64,000 bases of DNA from Acidobacteria bacterium UBA2161. GTDB taxonomy: Bacteria; Acidobacteriota; Vicinamibacteria; Vicinamibacterales; UBA823. The position numbers were made by a program, and so were the translations under genes. The notes under the pieces are model-generated. The model did no database searches, was not told the DNA's origin, and worked only from the letters and a program-made list of their open reading frames with translations. Location: positions 1-64,000 of the forward strand of contig DCWN01000042.1 in assembly GCA_002328835.1 (NCBI GenBank), in the 5' to 3' direction. Shown here piece after piece: positions 44,083-52,850 of the stretch (position 1 is its first letter; each line of letters starts with the position of its first letter).

Positions 44083-45039
44083 GTGAGACTTCGCGTCGGT
44101 CCGAAGCCAGCCGGCGACCTGCCGTTCGATGTCGTCGGCCTCGGTCTGAACAGCGTCGATCTGGTGGCGGCGATCGCGGGACCGTTACGCCCCGACGGGA
44201 AGCATCCGGCCGAAACGATGCGCCGCGTCGCCGGCGGACAGACGGCCACGGCGATGGCGACCTGCGCGAAGCTCGGGTGGCGAGCGCGATACGTCGGTCA
44301 CTTCGGGGGAGACGATAACGGCCGCTTCTCGGAGTCGAGCCTGGCAGATGCTGGCGTTGATGTGTCGGCCTGCCGCCGCCTGCCGGCGACCACGAACCAG
44401 TTCGCGATCATCATGGTCGACCGGCAGAGCGGCCAACGGACCATCGTGTGGCAGCGGGACCCGGCGCTGCGGATGCGCACGGCGGACGTCGAAGCCGAAG
44501 CCGTGACGGCAGGCCGGGTGCTCCTCGTCGATTGCGCGGAGACGGAGGCTGCGACCGAGGCGGCGCGGTTCGCGCGCGGAGCCGGCATTCCAACGATCAT
44601 CGATGTGGAGCGAGTACGCCCGAAGATCGAAGCGCTCCTTGACGAAGTCGATGTGATCATCGCGGCGCAGGCGTTCCCATCGGCGTTCACCGGCGTCCCG
44701 GACCTCGGCCGGGCGATGCGCGAGCTGGCCTCCCGATTCGACGCCGCGCTGACGGCCGTGACGCTCGGGGCCGAGGGGAGCCTGGCGCTCGTCGGTGGCC
44801 AGGAGATCCGTTCACCGGGCCGGCCGGTCGACATCGTGGACACGACGGGCGCCGGCGACGCGTTTCGGGGCGGATTCATCGCGGGCTGGCTCGCCTCGGG
44901 GCCCCAGGCGGAGGTCGGCGATCTCCTGGCGTACGCGAACGCGGTCGGCGCGCTGAACTGTCGTGGGCTCGGTGCGCGTGGCGGGCTGCCGACGGCGCGC
45001 GAGGTCGACGCCCTGCTGGGCCGCGCACCGTCGCGTTAG
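44083..45039 (+). CDS. PfkB-family sugar kinase
   Basis: 318 aa. PfkB signatures: GLGLNSVDLVAAIAGP at the N terminus, RRVAGGQTATAMATCAKLGW near residue 42 (first signature), and DTTGAGDAFRGGFIAGWL near 262 (second signature with catalytic Asp and anion hole GAGD). It phosphorylates a sugar or nucleoside with ATP; the substrate is not evident (ribokinase- and fructokinase-like branches both fit). GTG chosen as homology begins there. Confidence 0.88.
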   Translation: MRLRVGPKPAGDLPFDVVGLGLNSVDLVAAIAGPLRPDGKHPAETMRRVAGGQTATAMATCAKLGWRARYVGHFGGDDNGRFSESSLADAGVDVSACRRLPATTNQFAIIMVDRQSGQRTIVWQRDPALRMRTADVEAEAVTAGRVLLVDCAETEAATEAARFARGAGIPTIIDVERVRPKIEALLDEVDVIIAAQAFPSAFTGVPDLGRAMRELASRFDAALTAVTLGAEGSLALVGGQEIRSPGRPVDIVDTTGAGDAFRGGFIAGWLASGPQAEVGDLLAYANAVGALNCRGLGARGGLPTAREVDALLGRAPSR

Positions 45040-45045
45040 GCCGCG

Positions 45046-45054
45046 TGCTACACT
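45046..45054 (+). promoter_or_regulatory. extended -10 promoter of secreted protein gene
   Basis: TGC-TACACT, placing transcription near 45061 and a 31-nt leader before the ATG at 45092. No -35 seen. Confidence 0.4.
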
Positions 45055-45091
45055 CGATTTCCGAGGCGGTCAGCGCAGGAACGCGCCGTTC

Positions 45092-45697
45092 ATGTCCTTC
45101 CACTCACGTATGGCGAGCGGACTCGTCGTGATGGTGTTCGCGATCGCGTCCACCGGGTTCCCGCAGTCCAGCGGGACGCAGGAGGCGCCCGTGACGTCGA
45201 TGGCTGCCAAGCTCGCCGACATCGTCGCGCACGGCTCGGCGCCGGCGGAGCGGCAAGCTGCGCGTGAGACCCGGGCGAGCGAAGCCGAGATGCGCGCGTT
45301 CCTGCTGGCCGGCGTGACGCTGCCCGACGGGGTCACCGATCCCGACCTTACGTTGGTCGGTGAAGGCACCGTGATTGCCGAGGCGGTCGTGGATCTCGAC
45401 CGCGTTCGGTCCGGCCGGGCCGGCAGCTGGACCGACCCGCTCAGCTATCTGTCCGGTCGCCTGCCGGTACGGGCGAGCGGTGTCCTGCATGCCACCAGTG
45501 GAGTCGCGCGTATCGAGGTCGAGCGCGTCGAGGTGGGCGGCATCGGTGTGCCCCATCTGCTCCTGCGGGAGCTCGTCGCGGCCTACACGCGCAGCGACGA
45601 TCAGCCGGCAGGTCTGGACCTCGACGGTGAGTACCCACTGCCGTACCGGGTACAGGAGATTCGGATTCTCGCAGGTGAAGTCGTCGTCGTGCAGTAG
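45092..45697 (+). CDS. secreted protein, function unknown
   Basis: 201 aa. Signal peptide (VVMVFAIASTGFPQ-SS, cut about residue 25). The mature part has mixed strands, including LTLVGEGTVIAEAVVDLDRVRS, ARIEVERVEVGGIGVPHLLLRELVAAY and YPLPYRVQEIRILAGEVVV. The last strand resembles the C terminus of DUF2993/LmeA-type lipid-binding proteins, but I cannot assign it. It lies between the PfkB kinase and recG; the latter begins 51 nt downstream. Confidence 0.6.
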   Translation: MSFHSRMASGLVVMVFAIASTGFPQSSGTQEAPVTSMAAKLADIVAHGSAPAERQAARETRASEAEMRAFLLAGVTLPDGVTDPDLTLVGEGTVIAEAVVDLDRVRSGRAGSWTDPLSYLSGRLPVRASGVLHATSGVARIEVERVEVGGIGVPHLLLRELVAAYTRSDDQPAGLDLDGEYPLPYRVQEIRILAGEVVVVQ

Positions 45698-45748
45698 CCT
45701 CCCGGCAGACGGGCGCGGGCGAAGAACGCGACGGGCCATTCGAGGCCG

Positions 45749-47866
45749 ATGACTCCGGAGACCTACTTCGAGACACCCCTCCAGTACCTCAAGGGCGTCG
45801 GCCCTCGTCGGGCTGAAGAGTTCACGCGCGCAGGCCTCACAACCATCGATGACCTGCTGCATCGGTTCCCGTTGCGGTACGAGGACCGGAGCCGGCTGGA
45901 CTCGGTCGCGTCACTCGAGCCTGGGGGCACCGCGTCGGTCATGGGCGAAGTGCTGCAGGGGGGCGTGCGTGCGACACGCCGCCGGGGCTTTGCCATCTTC
46001 GAATTGGCTCTGGCGGATGCCACCGGCGTGGTGAGGGCGGTGTTCATGAACCAGCCGTTCCTCCGCGACGTGCTGACCCCGGGCGCACGCGCCGTGCTGT
46101 TCGGCCCGGTGGAACCACGGCGGGGCGGAGGCCTTCAGTTCACGAACCCGCAGTTCGAACTCCTGGAGGCCGACGGGGGAGACCCCGCGGACGACGACGA
46201 CGCCCGGATTCACACCGGGCGGATCGTGCCGGTGTACGAGCGCATAGGCGGCGTGTCGCCCAAGATGCTGCGTCGGATCGTCCACGGCGCGCTGCAGCAA
46301 CTCCCAGCCGCGGTCGCTGACCCGCTGCCGGCCGATCTCCGGACGGAGATGGACCTGCCCGGCATGCGCGACGCGATCTGCGACGTGCACTTCCCGCCGC
46401 CCGACAGCCCGGTCGAATCGCTGAACGCCTTTCGTGCCCCAGCGCAGGTGCGGATGATCTTCGAAGAGTTCTTCATCTTTCAGTTCGGCCTGCGGCTCCG
46501 GCGTCGGAGCCTGGACGCGGAACACAAGGCGCGGGTGCCGAAGGTCGACGACCGCATCCGCCAATCGGCCCTCCGCGTGTTGCCGTTCAAGCTCACTGAA
46601 GGACAGAAGCAGGCCCTGCAGGAGATCGTGGCCGACATGTGCCGTCCGCAACCGATGAACCGGCTGCTGCAGGGCGACGTTGGCGCGGGGAAGACGATCG
46701 TGGCGCTGCTGGCCGCGCTGGTCGCGATGGAGAACGGCCTGCAGGTCGCCCTCATGGCGCCGACCGAGATTCTCGCCGAACAGCACCATCGGAACCTCTC
46801 ACAGGTGCTGTCGGCGTCACGGTTCAAGATCGTCGCGCTCTCGGGAGGCATGGCGGCGGCGGCGCGGCGCGAGACGCTGAACGCGCTGAAGACCGGGGCC
46901 GCACAGTTCGTCGTCGGCACCCACGCACTGGTCCAGAACCCGGTCGAGTTCAAGGCGCTCGGCCTGGCCATCGTCGACGAGCAGCATCGGTTCGGCGTCT
47001 GGCAGCGCGCGCTGCTGCGACACAAGGGCCTGTGCCCCGACGTGCTCGTGATGACCGCGACCCCGATTCCGCGGACACTGGCCTTGACCAGCTACGGCGA
47101 CCTGGACGTGTCGACCATTCGCGAGCTGCCCCCAGGCCGGAGCCCGGTGCGCACGGTCGCGAAGCCGGAAGGCCGAAGGGCCGAGGTCCACCGGCTCATC
47201 GAGCGCGAACTGGGCGCGGGTCGACAGGCCTACATCGTGTACCCCTTGGTCGAGGAGTCAGAGAAGCTGAAGTTGAAGGCCGCCACGGAGATGGCCGCTC
47301 ACCTCGAGCAGGAGGTCTTCCCGGACCGTCGAGTCGCCTTGATTCACGGCCGCTTGAAGGAGGAGGCAAAGGACGAGGTCATGGCGGCCTTCGCGCGCGG
47401 GGAGTACGATCTGTTGGTGTCGACGACCGTCATCGAGGTGGGCGTCGACGTGCCGAACGCGACGGTGATGGTCGTCGAGCACGCCGAGCGGTTCGGCCTG
47501 GCTCAGCTTCACCAGCTTCGCGGGCGCGTCGGCCGCGGCTCCGAGCAGTCGCACTGCGTCCTCTTGTACGACCGGGCGGTGAGCCGGGCCGGCAGGGCAC
47601 GCTTGAAGGCCGTGACGGAGAGCACCGATGGGTTCGTCCTGGCCGAGAAGGATCTCGAACTGCGGGGGCCTGGGGATTTCTTCGGCACTCGCCAGTCGGG
47701 CATCCCGACGCTCCGCGTGGGCGATCTGCTCCGCGACCAGTCGATCATGGAGCGGGCCCGAACTGAAGCCGAGCAGTGGCTGGAGTCCGGCCCCGCGGCT
47801 GCGGCCTTGGTCGACCTGGTGGAATCGACCTGGGCGCAGCGGTTCAAGCTCGTGGGGGTCGGGTGA
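45749..47866 (+). CDS. recG: ATP-dependent DNA helicase RecG
   Basis: 705 aa. The N-terminal wedge/OB domain (about 60-170) is followed by helicase domain 1: Walker A LLQGDVGAGKTIVALL near residue 308, DEQHRFG near 408, TATPIPRTLALT near 434, then domain 2 with VSTTVIEVGVDVPNATVMVVEHAERFGLAQLHQLRGRVGRG near 555 and FFGTRQSG near 645. It remodels stalled forks. RecG is full length. ATG with GAGG 3 nt upstream. Confidence 0.97.
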   Translation: MTPETYFETPLQYLKGVGPRRAEEFTRAGLTTIDDLLHRFPLRYEDRSRLDSVASLEPGGTASVMGEVLQGGVRATRRRGFAIFELALADATGVVRAVFMNQPFLRDVLTPGARAVLFGPVEPRRGGGLQFTNPQFELLEADGGDPADDDDARIHTGRIVPVYERIGGVSPKMLRRIVHGALQQLPAAVADPLPADLRTEMDLPGMRDAICDVHFPPPDSPVESLNAFRAPAQVRMIFEEFFIFQFGLRLRRRSLDAEHKARVPKVDDRIRQSALRVLPFKLTEGQKQALQEIVADMCRPQPMNRLLQGDVGAGKTIVALLAALVAMENGLQVALMAPTEILAEQHHRNLSQVLSASRFKIVALSGGMAAAARRETLNALKTGAAQFVVGTHALVQNPVEFKALGLAIVDEQHRFGVWQRALLRHKGLCPDVLVMTATPIPRTLALTSYGDLDVSTIRELPPGRSPVRTVAKPEGRRAEVHRLIERELGAGRQAYIVYPLVEESEKLKLKAATEMAAHLEQEVFPDRRVALIHGRLKEEAKDEVMAAFARGEYDLLVSTTVIEVGVDVPNATVMVVEHAERFGLAQLHQLRGRVGRGSEQSHCVLLYDRAVSRAGRARLKAVTESTDGFVLAEKDLELRGPGDFFGTRQSGIPTLRVGDLLRDQSIMERARTEAEQWLESGPAAAALVDLVESTWAQRFKLVGVG

Positions 47867-47903
47867 TTGCGATGCGCCCGCGCGGCGCCAGGAGCGACGC
47901 ACG

Positions 47904-48491
47904 ATGCGCGTGATCGCCGGCGCGTTCAAGGGACGCCGGCTGACGACGCCGACCTGGGATGGACTGCGGCCCACGTCCGACCGGCTTCGCGAGACGCTGT
48001 TCGACATCCTGGGTGAGCGCGTGGTGGACGCCGAATTCATCGACGTCTTCGCGGGTACCGGCGCGGTCGGCATCGAGGCGCTCAGCCGTGGCGCCGCGCA
48101 CGTGACGTTCGTGGAGGCGGACGGTCGAGCGGTTCGGCTGATCGCCGAGAACCTCCGCCGGTGCGGCCGGGAGGCCGGGTATACTATGCTGCGTGGCCCG
48201 CTACGCCGTGCGTGGCGGCGGATGGGAGACCTCGCAGCCAACCTGATCTTTCTCGATCCGCCATACGAGTTTGAGGAACTCGACGACGTGGTGACCGACG
48301 CAGCGGGACATCTGGCGGTCGACGGGCTGCTGGTCGTCGAGCATGCGACTCGCCGCGCGCTCGCCGACGACGCCGGCAGGCTGCGGCGAGTGCGCCGGGT
48401 GTCGGCGGGGGACAGCACGCTCAGCTTCTACGAGACGGCCACGGATGGGGCGTCGGGCGACGCACCTGAAGAGGGACGGGGGCAGCCATGA
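47904..48491 (+). CDS. rsmD: 16S rRNA m2G966 methyltransferase
   Basis: 195 aa. MRVIAGAFKGRRLTTP is the typical RsmD opening, followed by RPTSDRLRETLFDIL, SAM loop FIDVFAGTGAVGIEALSRGA near residue 46, and catalytic N/D-PPY motif FLDPPYEF near 120. Its stop overlaps coaD by 4 nt, a conserved pair across bacteria. Confidence 0.95.
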   Translation: MRVIAGAFKGRRLTTPTWDGLRPTSDRLRETLFDILGERVVDAEFIDVFAGTGAVGIEALSRGAAHVTFVEADGRAVRLIAENLRRCGREAGYTMLRGPLRRAWRRMGDLAANLIFLDPPYEFEELDDVVTDAAGHLAVDGLLVVEHATRRALADDAGRLRRVRRVSAGDSTLSFYETATDGASGDAPEEGRGQP

Positions 48492-49006
48492 CGAGTGCGA
48501 GCACCGGCCGGCGCATCGCCGTGTATCCCGGGTCGTTCGATCCGCTGACCAACGGCCACGTCGACATCATCGTGCGGGGATCCCGGCTCTTCGACCGGAT
48601 CATCGTTGCGCTGCTCGTGAATGCCGACAAGGCGCCCCTGTTCACGCTGGCCGAGCGCGTGGAGATTGCTCGGGAGGTGTTCGCGTCCTACCCGAATGTC
48701 GAGGTCGACACGTTTGACGGACTGCTGATCGACTACGTCCGGCGGCGTGAGGCGAACGTCATCGTGCGGGGGCTCCGCGCCATCTCGGATTTCGAGTACG
48801 AACTGCAGATGGCGCTGATGAACCGCCGCCTGAACCCGGAGGCGGAGACGGTCTTCATGATGCCCGCCGAGCAATACACCTACCTGAGTTCTCGACTGGT
48901 GAAGGAGGTCTTCGCGCTCGGCGGCACGATCAGCGGGTTGGTGCCCGACACCGTGAAGGCGCACCTGCGACGGAAGCACGAGACGAAGGCCGGCGTTCGG
49001 ATCTGA
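48488..49006 (+). CDS. coaD: phosphopantetheine adenylyltransferase
   Basis: 172 aa. YPGSFDPLTNGHVDIIVRGS near residue 15 carries the T-x-G-H motif, with VRRREANVIVRGLRAISDFEYELQMALMNR near 88, and LSSRLVKEVFALGG near 130 (ISSTxVR-like). Adds AMP to 4'-phosphopantetheine in CoA synthesis. Coupled to rsmD by a 4-nt overlap. Confidence 0.97.
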   Translation: MTSASTGRRIAVYPGSFDPLTNGHVDIIVRGSRLFDRIIVALLVNADKAPLFTLAERVEIAREVFASYPNVEVDTFDGLLIDYVRRREANVIVRGLRAISDFEYELQMALMNRRLNPEAETVFMMPAEQYTYLSSRLVKEVFALGGTISGLVPDTVKAHLRRKHETKAGVRI

Positions 49007-49032
49007 CGCGGTACGAGGGAAGGGCACGCATC

Positions 49033-50247
49033 GTGAAGTTGGCGGATCGGACATCGCGGGTGGCGTCGTCGCCGACGCTGAAGGTCGGGTTGGAGGCGGC
49101 GCGCCTGAGGCGCACCGGAGCGGACGTGGTGGATTTCGGGGCGGGCGAGCCTGACTTCGCGACGCCCGAACATGCGAAGGCGGCGGCCCGCGATGCGATC
49201 GACGCAAACTTCACCAAGTACACGCCCAACGCCGGGGTCGAGGAGCTGAAGGTGGGTCTCGCGGCGCGCTATCGCACGGACTACGGCGTCGAGTACGAGC
49301 CGCAGCAGGTCATCGTCTCCGCGGGCGGGAAGCAGGCGCTGTACAACACGGCGATGGCGTTGTTCGGCCCGGGTGACGAGGTCGTGACCCACGCGCCCGG
49401 CTGGCCGACCATCGTCGAGCAGATCAAGCTCGCGGATGCGACGCCGGTGACGGTCAGGACGCACGCCGAGGACGGATTTCGCGTCGACCCGGCGGCGGTC
49501 ATTTCGGCCCTGACCCCTCGAACGCGGGGCATCATCCTCAACTCGCCGGGAAACCCCACAGGCGCCGTGATCGCCGAAGCCGATCTGGCGGTAATCGCCG
49601 ACGAGGCAGCCTCGCGCGGGCTCTGGGTCATCCTCGATCTCTGCTACGAGCGGCTGATCTACGAGGATGTGCCGCACAACCTGCCTCGCGTGTTGCAGGA
49701 GCGGATGCCGGACCGCACCGTGCTCACGGGTTCGATGTCGAAGGCGTATGCGATGACCGGGTGGCGATGTGGCTGGGTCATGGGACCCGCGCCGGTCATC
49801 TCGGCGTGCGGCGCGATTCAGAGCCACGCCACGTCGAACGTCTGCTCGATCACCCAGCGCGCGGCGATCGGCGCGCTCGCCGGCCCGCAGGGCTGCGTCG
49901 GGGAGATGCTCGACGAGTATCGCTCCCGCCGGGACCAGGTATCCGAGTGGCTGCGGGCGGATCCTCGCATTCGCCTGGTCAAGCCCGCCGGAGCCTTTTA
50001 CCTGTTCCCCGACGTCTCGGACCTGCTGTCGGTCGACGGCATCGTGACCTCAGCGGAGTTGGCGCAGGAGTTGCTCACCAAGGCCCATGTCGCCGTCACA
50101 CCCGGCGAGGCGTTCGACGCGCCCGGGTTTTTACGAATCTCGTACGCCACGTCGATGGAACGGCTGCGGGAGGGCACCAGCCGGATTCTCGAATTCATCC
50201 GGACGAGCGACCGAATCCCCAAACTCGACGCGCAGTCCGCTTCTTGA
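49033..50247 (+). CDS. class I aminotransferase (aspartate aminotransferase-like)
   Basis: 404 aa PLP fold type I. DFGAGEPDFATPEHAKAA near residue 38, GGKQALYNTAMALFGPGDEV near 97, NSPGNPTGAVI near 172, PLP Lys in TGSMSKAYAMTGWRCGW near 235, and an Arg in FLRISYATSMERL near 375. Family Ib aminotransferases of this kind take aspartate or prephenate as amino donor/acceptor; with tyrA at 32 kb, a role in tyrosine or phenylalanine supply is conceivable but not shown. GTG start preceded by GAGGGAAGGG. Confidence 0.9.
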   Translation: MKLADRTSRVASSPTLKVGLEAARLRRTGADVVDFGAGEPDFATPEHAKAAARDAIDANFTKYTPNAGVEELKVGLAARYRTDYGVEYEPQQVIVSAGGKQALYNTAMALFGPGDEVVTHAPGWPTIVEQIKLADATPVTVRTHAEDGFRVDPAAVISALTPRTRGIILNSPGNPTGAVIAEADLAVIADEAASRGLWVILDLCYERLIYEDVPHNLPRVLQERMPDRTVLTGSMSKAYAMTGWRCGWVMGPAPVISACGAIQSHATSNVCSITQRAAIGALAGPQGCVGEMLDEYRSRRDQVSEWLRADPRIRLVKPAGAFYLFPDVSDLLSVDGIVTSAELAQELLTKAHVAVTPGEAFDAPGFLRISYATSMERLREGTSRILEFIRTSDRIPKLDAQSAS

Positions 50248-50294
50248 CGACGCCCGGCCGACGTTACCTAGGCCGGAGCGATCGTGCGAACCGC

Positions 50295-51710
50295 ATGCTG
50301 GAGCCAGAGTTCATCGAGGCCATTCGGGCAGCGGTCGGGCCCGACGGGTATACGCAAGCGGCGGACGCCCTCGAGGAGTACGGCGCCGATGCGTCGAAAC
50401 AGAGCGGGCCGGCTGAACTTGTTGCGCGGCCCAGGACCACGGACGAGGTCGCCGCGATCGCGCGACTCTGTCATCAGCATCGTGTCTCCCTGACCGTGCG
50501 CGGCGGTGGCACGGGGTATACCGGCGGGGCAGTGCCCGCGCTGGGCGGTGTCGTGCTGACGATGGAGCGGTTCACGCGGATTCTCGAGATCGACGAGGTG
50601 AATCTGCTGGCAGTCGTCGAGCCGAACGCCGTGACGGGCGACCTGCAGCGCGCGGTCGAGGCCGTCGGGTTGTTCTATCCGCCCGATCCGGCGAGCCTCG
50701 ACCAGTGCGCGCTCGGAGGCAACATCGCTGAGTGCGCGGGCGGCCCTCGGGCGTTCAAGTACGGTACGACGAGGCGGTACGTCCTTGGGTTGGAGGCCGT
50801 GTTGCCAACGGGCGAGATCGTGCGCACCGGCGGCAAGACGGTGAAGAACGTCGTCGGCTACGACCTGACCCAGACGCTGGTCGGCTCCGAGGGCACGCTG
50901 GCGATCATTACGAAGGCCATTCTCCGCCTGATCCCGCTGCCCCCGCACCGCGAAACGATCCAGGCGACGTTCGCGGAGGTCGACGGCGCGGTGCAGGCGG
51001 TCATTGAGCTGGTCAAGGCGCGCGTCGTGCCGGCGGCGTTGGAGTTAATCGACGGCGCGTCGCTCGATGCGGTCGCTCGCTATCTGAACGACCGCACACT
51101 CGCCCCGGAGGGCACGGGAGCGCTGCTGCTCCTCGAGGTCGACGGGTTGCCGGAAACCGTCCGCGAAGAGGCGGTTCGAGTCGAGGCGTCGTGCCGGCAG
51201 GCCGGTGCCATGACGGTGCGACATGCCACCAATGCGGCGACGCGAGACCAGTTGTGGCGCGTTCGGCGCGAGCTGTCGCCCTCGCTCAAGACGATCGCTG
51301 GCCTGAAGCTGAACCATGACGTCGTGGTGCCGAAAGCGCGCGTCCCTGACCTCTTCGCGTGTGTGGCGCGATTGCGCGAGGACCTGGCGTTGACGATCGC
51401 CTGCTTCGGACATGTGGGCGACGGCAACATTCACGTGAACATCATGGTCAACCCTGACGACGGCGGCGCGGTCGAGCGTGCGCGCGACGGGGAACGTCGC
51501 CTGTTCGAAGAGGTCGTGCGCCTCGAGGGTGCGATCAGCGGCGAGCACGGAATAGGCTTGTCGAAACGTTCGTTCATGACGCTCGCGCTGTCGGCGGAGG
51601 AGCTGGCGCTGATGCGTCGACTGAAGACTGCGTTCGATCCGCACGGGATCTTGAATCCTGGGAAGATCTTTCCGGATGCTGACGCGGATCCGGTCACCGC
51701 GTCAGACTGA
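50295..51710 (+). CDS. FAD-linked oxidase, GlcD (glycolate/lactate dehydrogenase) family
   Basis: 471 aa. FAD-binding type 4 (PCMH) domain at about 40-220: VARPRTTDEVAAIARLCHQHRVSLTVRGGGTGYTGGAVP, then NIAECAGGPRAFKYGTTRRYVLG. The C-terminal FAD-oxidase domain (about 225-465) ends with CFGHVGDGNIHVN and GEHGIGLSKRSF. Typical of the D-2-hydroxyacid dehydrogenase subunit (GlcD/Dld); no glcE/glcF partners follow. It overlaps the convergent amrS end by 9 nt. Confidence 0.9.
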   Translation: MLEPEFIEAIRAAVGPDGYTQAADALEEYGADASKQSGPAELVARPRTTDEVAAIARLCHQHRVSLTVRGGGTGYTGGAVPALGGVVLTMERFTRILEIDEVNLLAVVEPNAVTGDLQRAVEAVGLFYPPDPASLDQCALGGNIAECAGGPRAFKYGTTRRYVLGLEAVLPTGEIVRTGGKTVKNVVGYDLTQTLVGSEGTLAIITKAILRLIPLPPHRETIQATFAEVDGAVQAVIELVKARVVPAALELIDGASLDAVARYLNDRTLAPEGTGALLLLEVDGLPETVREEAVRVEASCRQAGAMTVRHATNAATRDQLWRVRRELSPSLKTIAGLKLNHDVVVPKARVPDLFACVARLREDLALTIACFGHVGDGNIHVNIMVNPDDGGAVERARDGERRLFEEVVRLEGAISGEHGIGLSKRSFMTLALSAEELALMRRLKTAFDPHGILNPGKIFPDADADPVTASD

Positions 51711-52826
51711 CGTCAGCGGAATCCAACCGTCGGAGGCTGGCCGGTAGGGCGCCGAGGCCGCCTGCCCAGAGAACCGTTCGGCCCACCGCCCGGGAATCGC
51801 GCGGTCGCAATTCGGGCAGCGGCCGGTGGCGGTCAGGCGGTATTCACGAATCGAGAAGCCGGTGCGCGCGATCAGCGTTGCGGCGCACCCGGGGCAGCGC
51901 GTGTCTTCGAGCGGCCCGACCTCTCCGGGGCGATTTCCGGCATAGACGAAGTTGAGTCCGTTCCGTGCGCCGATCGCGGCGGCGCGCTCGAGCGCGGCCG
52001 GGCGCGTGTCGCCGGGTGCCGTCATCTTGTAGTCCCTGTGGAACGCCGTCACATGCCACGGGATATCGGGTGAGACGTCGGCGAGGAAGCTGGTCAGCGC
52101 GTCAATCTCTTCATCCGTGTCGTTGAAGCCCGGAATCAGCAGCGTCACGACTTCGAGCCAGACGCCCATCGCGACCAGGGTCCGAATCGATTCGAGCACC
52201 GGAGCGAGGCGGCCGCCGAGACGCCGGTACTGGCGATCGTCGAAGCTCTTGAGGTCGATCTTGTAGAGGTCGAGGCGCGGGCGCAGACGCTCGATCACCT
52301 CGGGCGTGGCGTTGCCGTTCGACACGAACGCCGTGCGAAGCCCCTCCGCGCGCGCCGCGTCGAAGACCGCCGCTCCCCATTCGGCCGTAATCAACGGTTC
52401 GTTGTAGGTGCTGACGACGACCTGTGCCCCGAGGGTGACGGCGTCCCGCGCGATCTGCTCCGGCGTGGCGGCTGCCGGTGTCATCACGGCCGCCGGGTCA
52501 CGCAGCGCTTGAGAGGTCACCCAGTTCTGGCAGTAGTCGCAGTGCAGATCGCAGCCAAGCATCCCGAAGCTGTACGCGAGCGCACCGGGATAGGCGTGGA
52601 AGAACGGCTTCTTCTCGATCGGGTCGCACTGGACGCCGGCGACATAGTCCCAGGGCACGAATAGCCGGCCGCCGCGATTGAACCGCACCTTGCAGACGCC
52701 GACGGCACCGTCCGGCAGCGGGCAGCGGTGCCCGCAGGCGAGGCAGACGATTCGTCCGTCGGGGAGACGCGAGCACAGGTCACTCTCGCGGGCATGGCCC
52801 GCCAGCAGGTCGGCAAGCGCGGGCAC
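51702..52826 (-). CDS. amrS: AmmeMemoRadiSam system radical SAM enzyme AmrS
   Basis: 374 aa. Extra zinc-like Cys motif near the N terminus (CLACGHRCPLPDGAVGVCKVRFN), radical SAM cluster CDLHCDYCQN (C-x3-C-x2-C) near residue 92, VVSTYNEPLI near 139, and KIDLKSFDD near 192. The C terminus has CPGCAATL and CPNCDRAI zinc pairs. AmrS proteins modify unknown targets and are usually near AmmeMemo/AmrA genes, which are absent here. Its GTG has TACAAT ending 6 nt upstream, so the mRNA is probably leaderless. Confidence 0.9.
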   Translation of the reverse strand: MPALADLLAGHARESDLCSRLPDGRIVCLACGHRCPLPDGAVGVCKVRFNRGGRLFVPWDYVAGVQCDPIEKKPFFHAYPGALAYSFGMLGCDLHCDYCQNWVTSQALRDPAAVMTPAAATPEQIARDAVTLGAQVVVSTYNEPLITAEWGAAVFDAARAEGLRTAFVSNGNATPEVIERLRPRLDLYKIDLKSFDDRQYRRLGGRLAPVLESIRTLVAMGVWLEVVTLLIPGFNDTDEEIDALTSFLADVSPDIPWHVTAFHRDYKMTAPGDTRPAALERAAAIGARNGLNFVYAGNRPGEVGPLEDTRCPGCAATLIARTGFSIREYRLTATGRCPNCDRAIPGRWAERFSGQAASAPYRPASDGWIPLTSV

Positions 52827-52832
52827 TCGTTC

Positions 52833-52838
52833 ATTGTA
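52833..52838 (-). promoter_or_regulatory. -10 box of leaderless amrS
   Basis: TACAAT on the minus strand ends 6 nt before the GTG start at 52826. No -35 seen. Confidence 0.45.
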
Positions 52839-52850
52839 CCGGAGGCGAGG

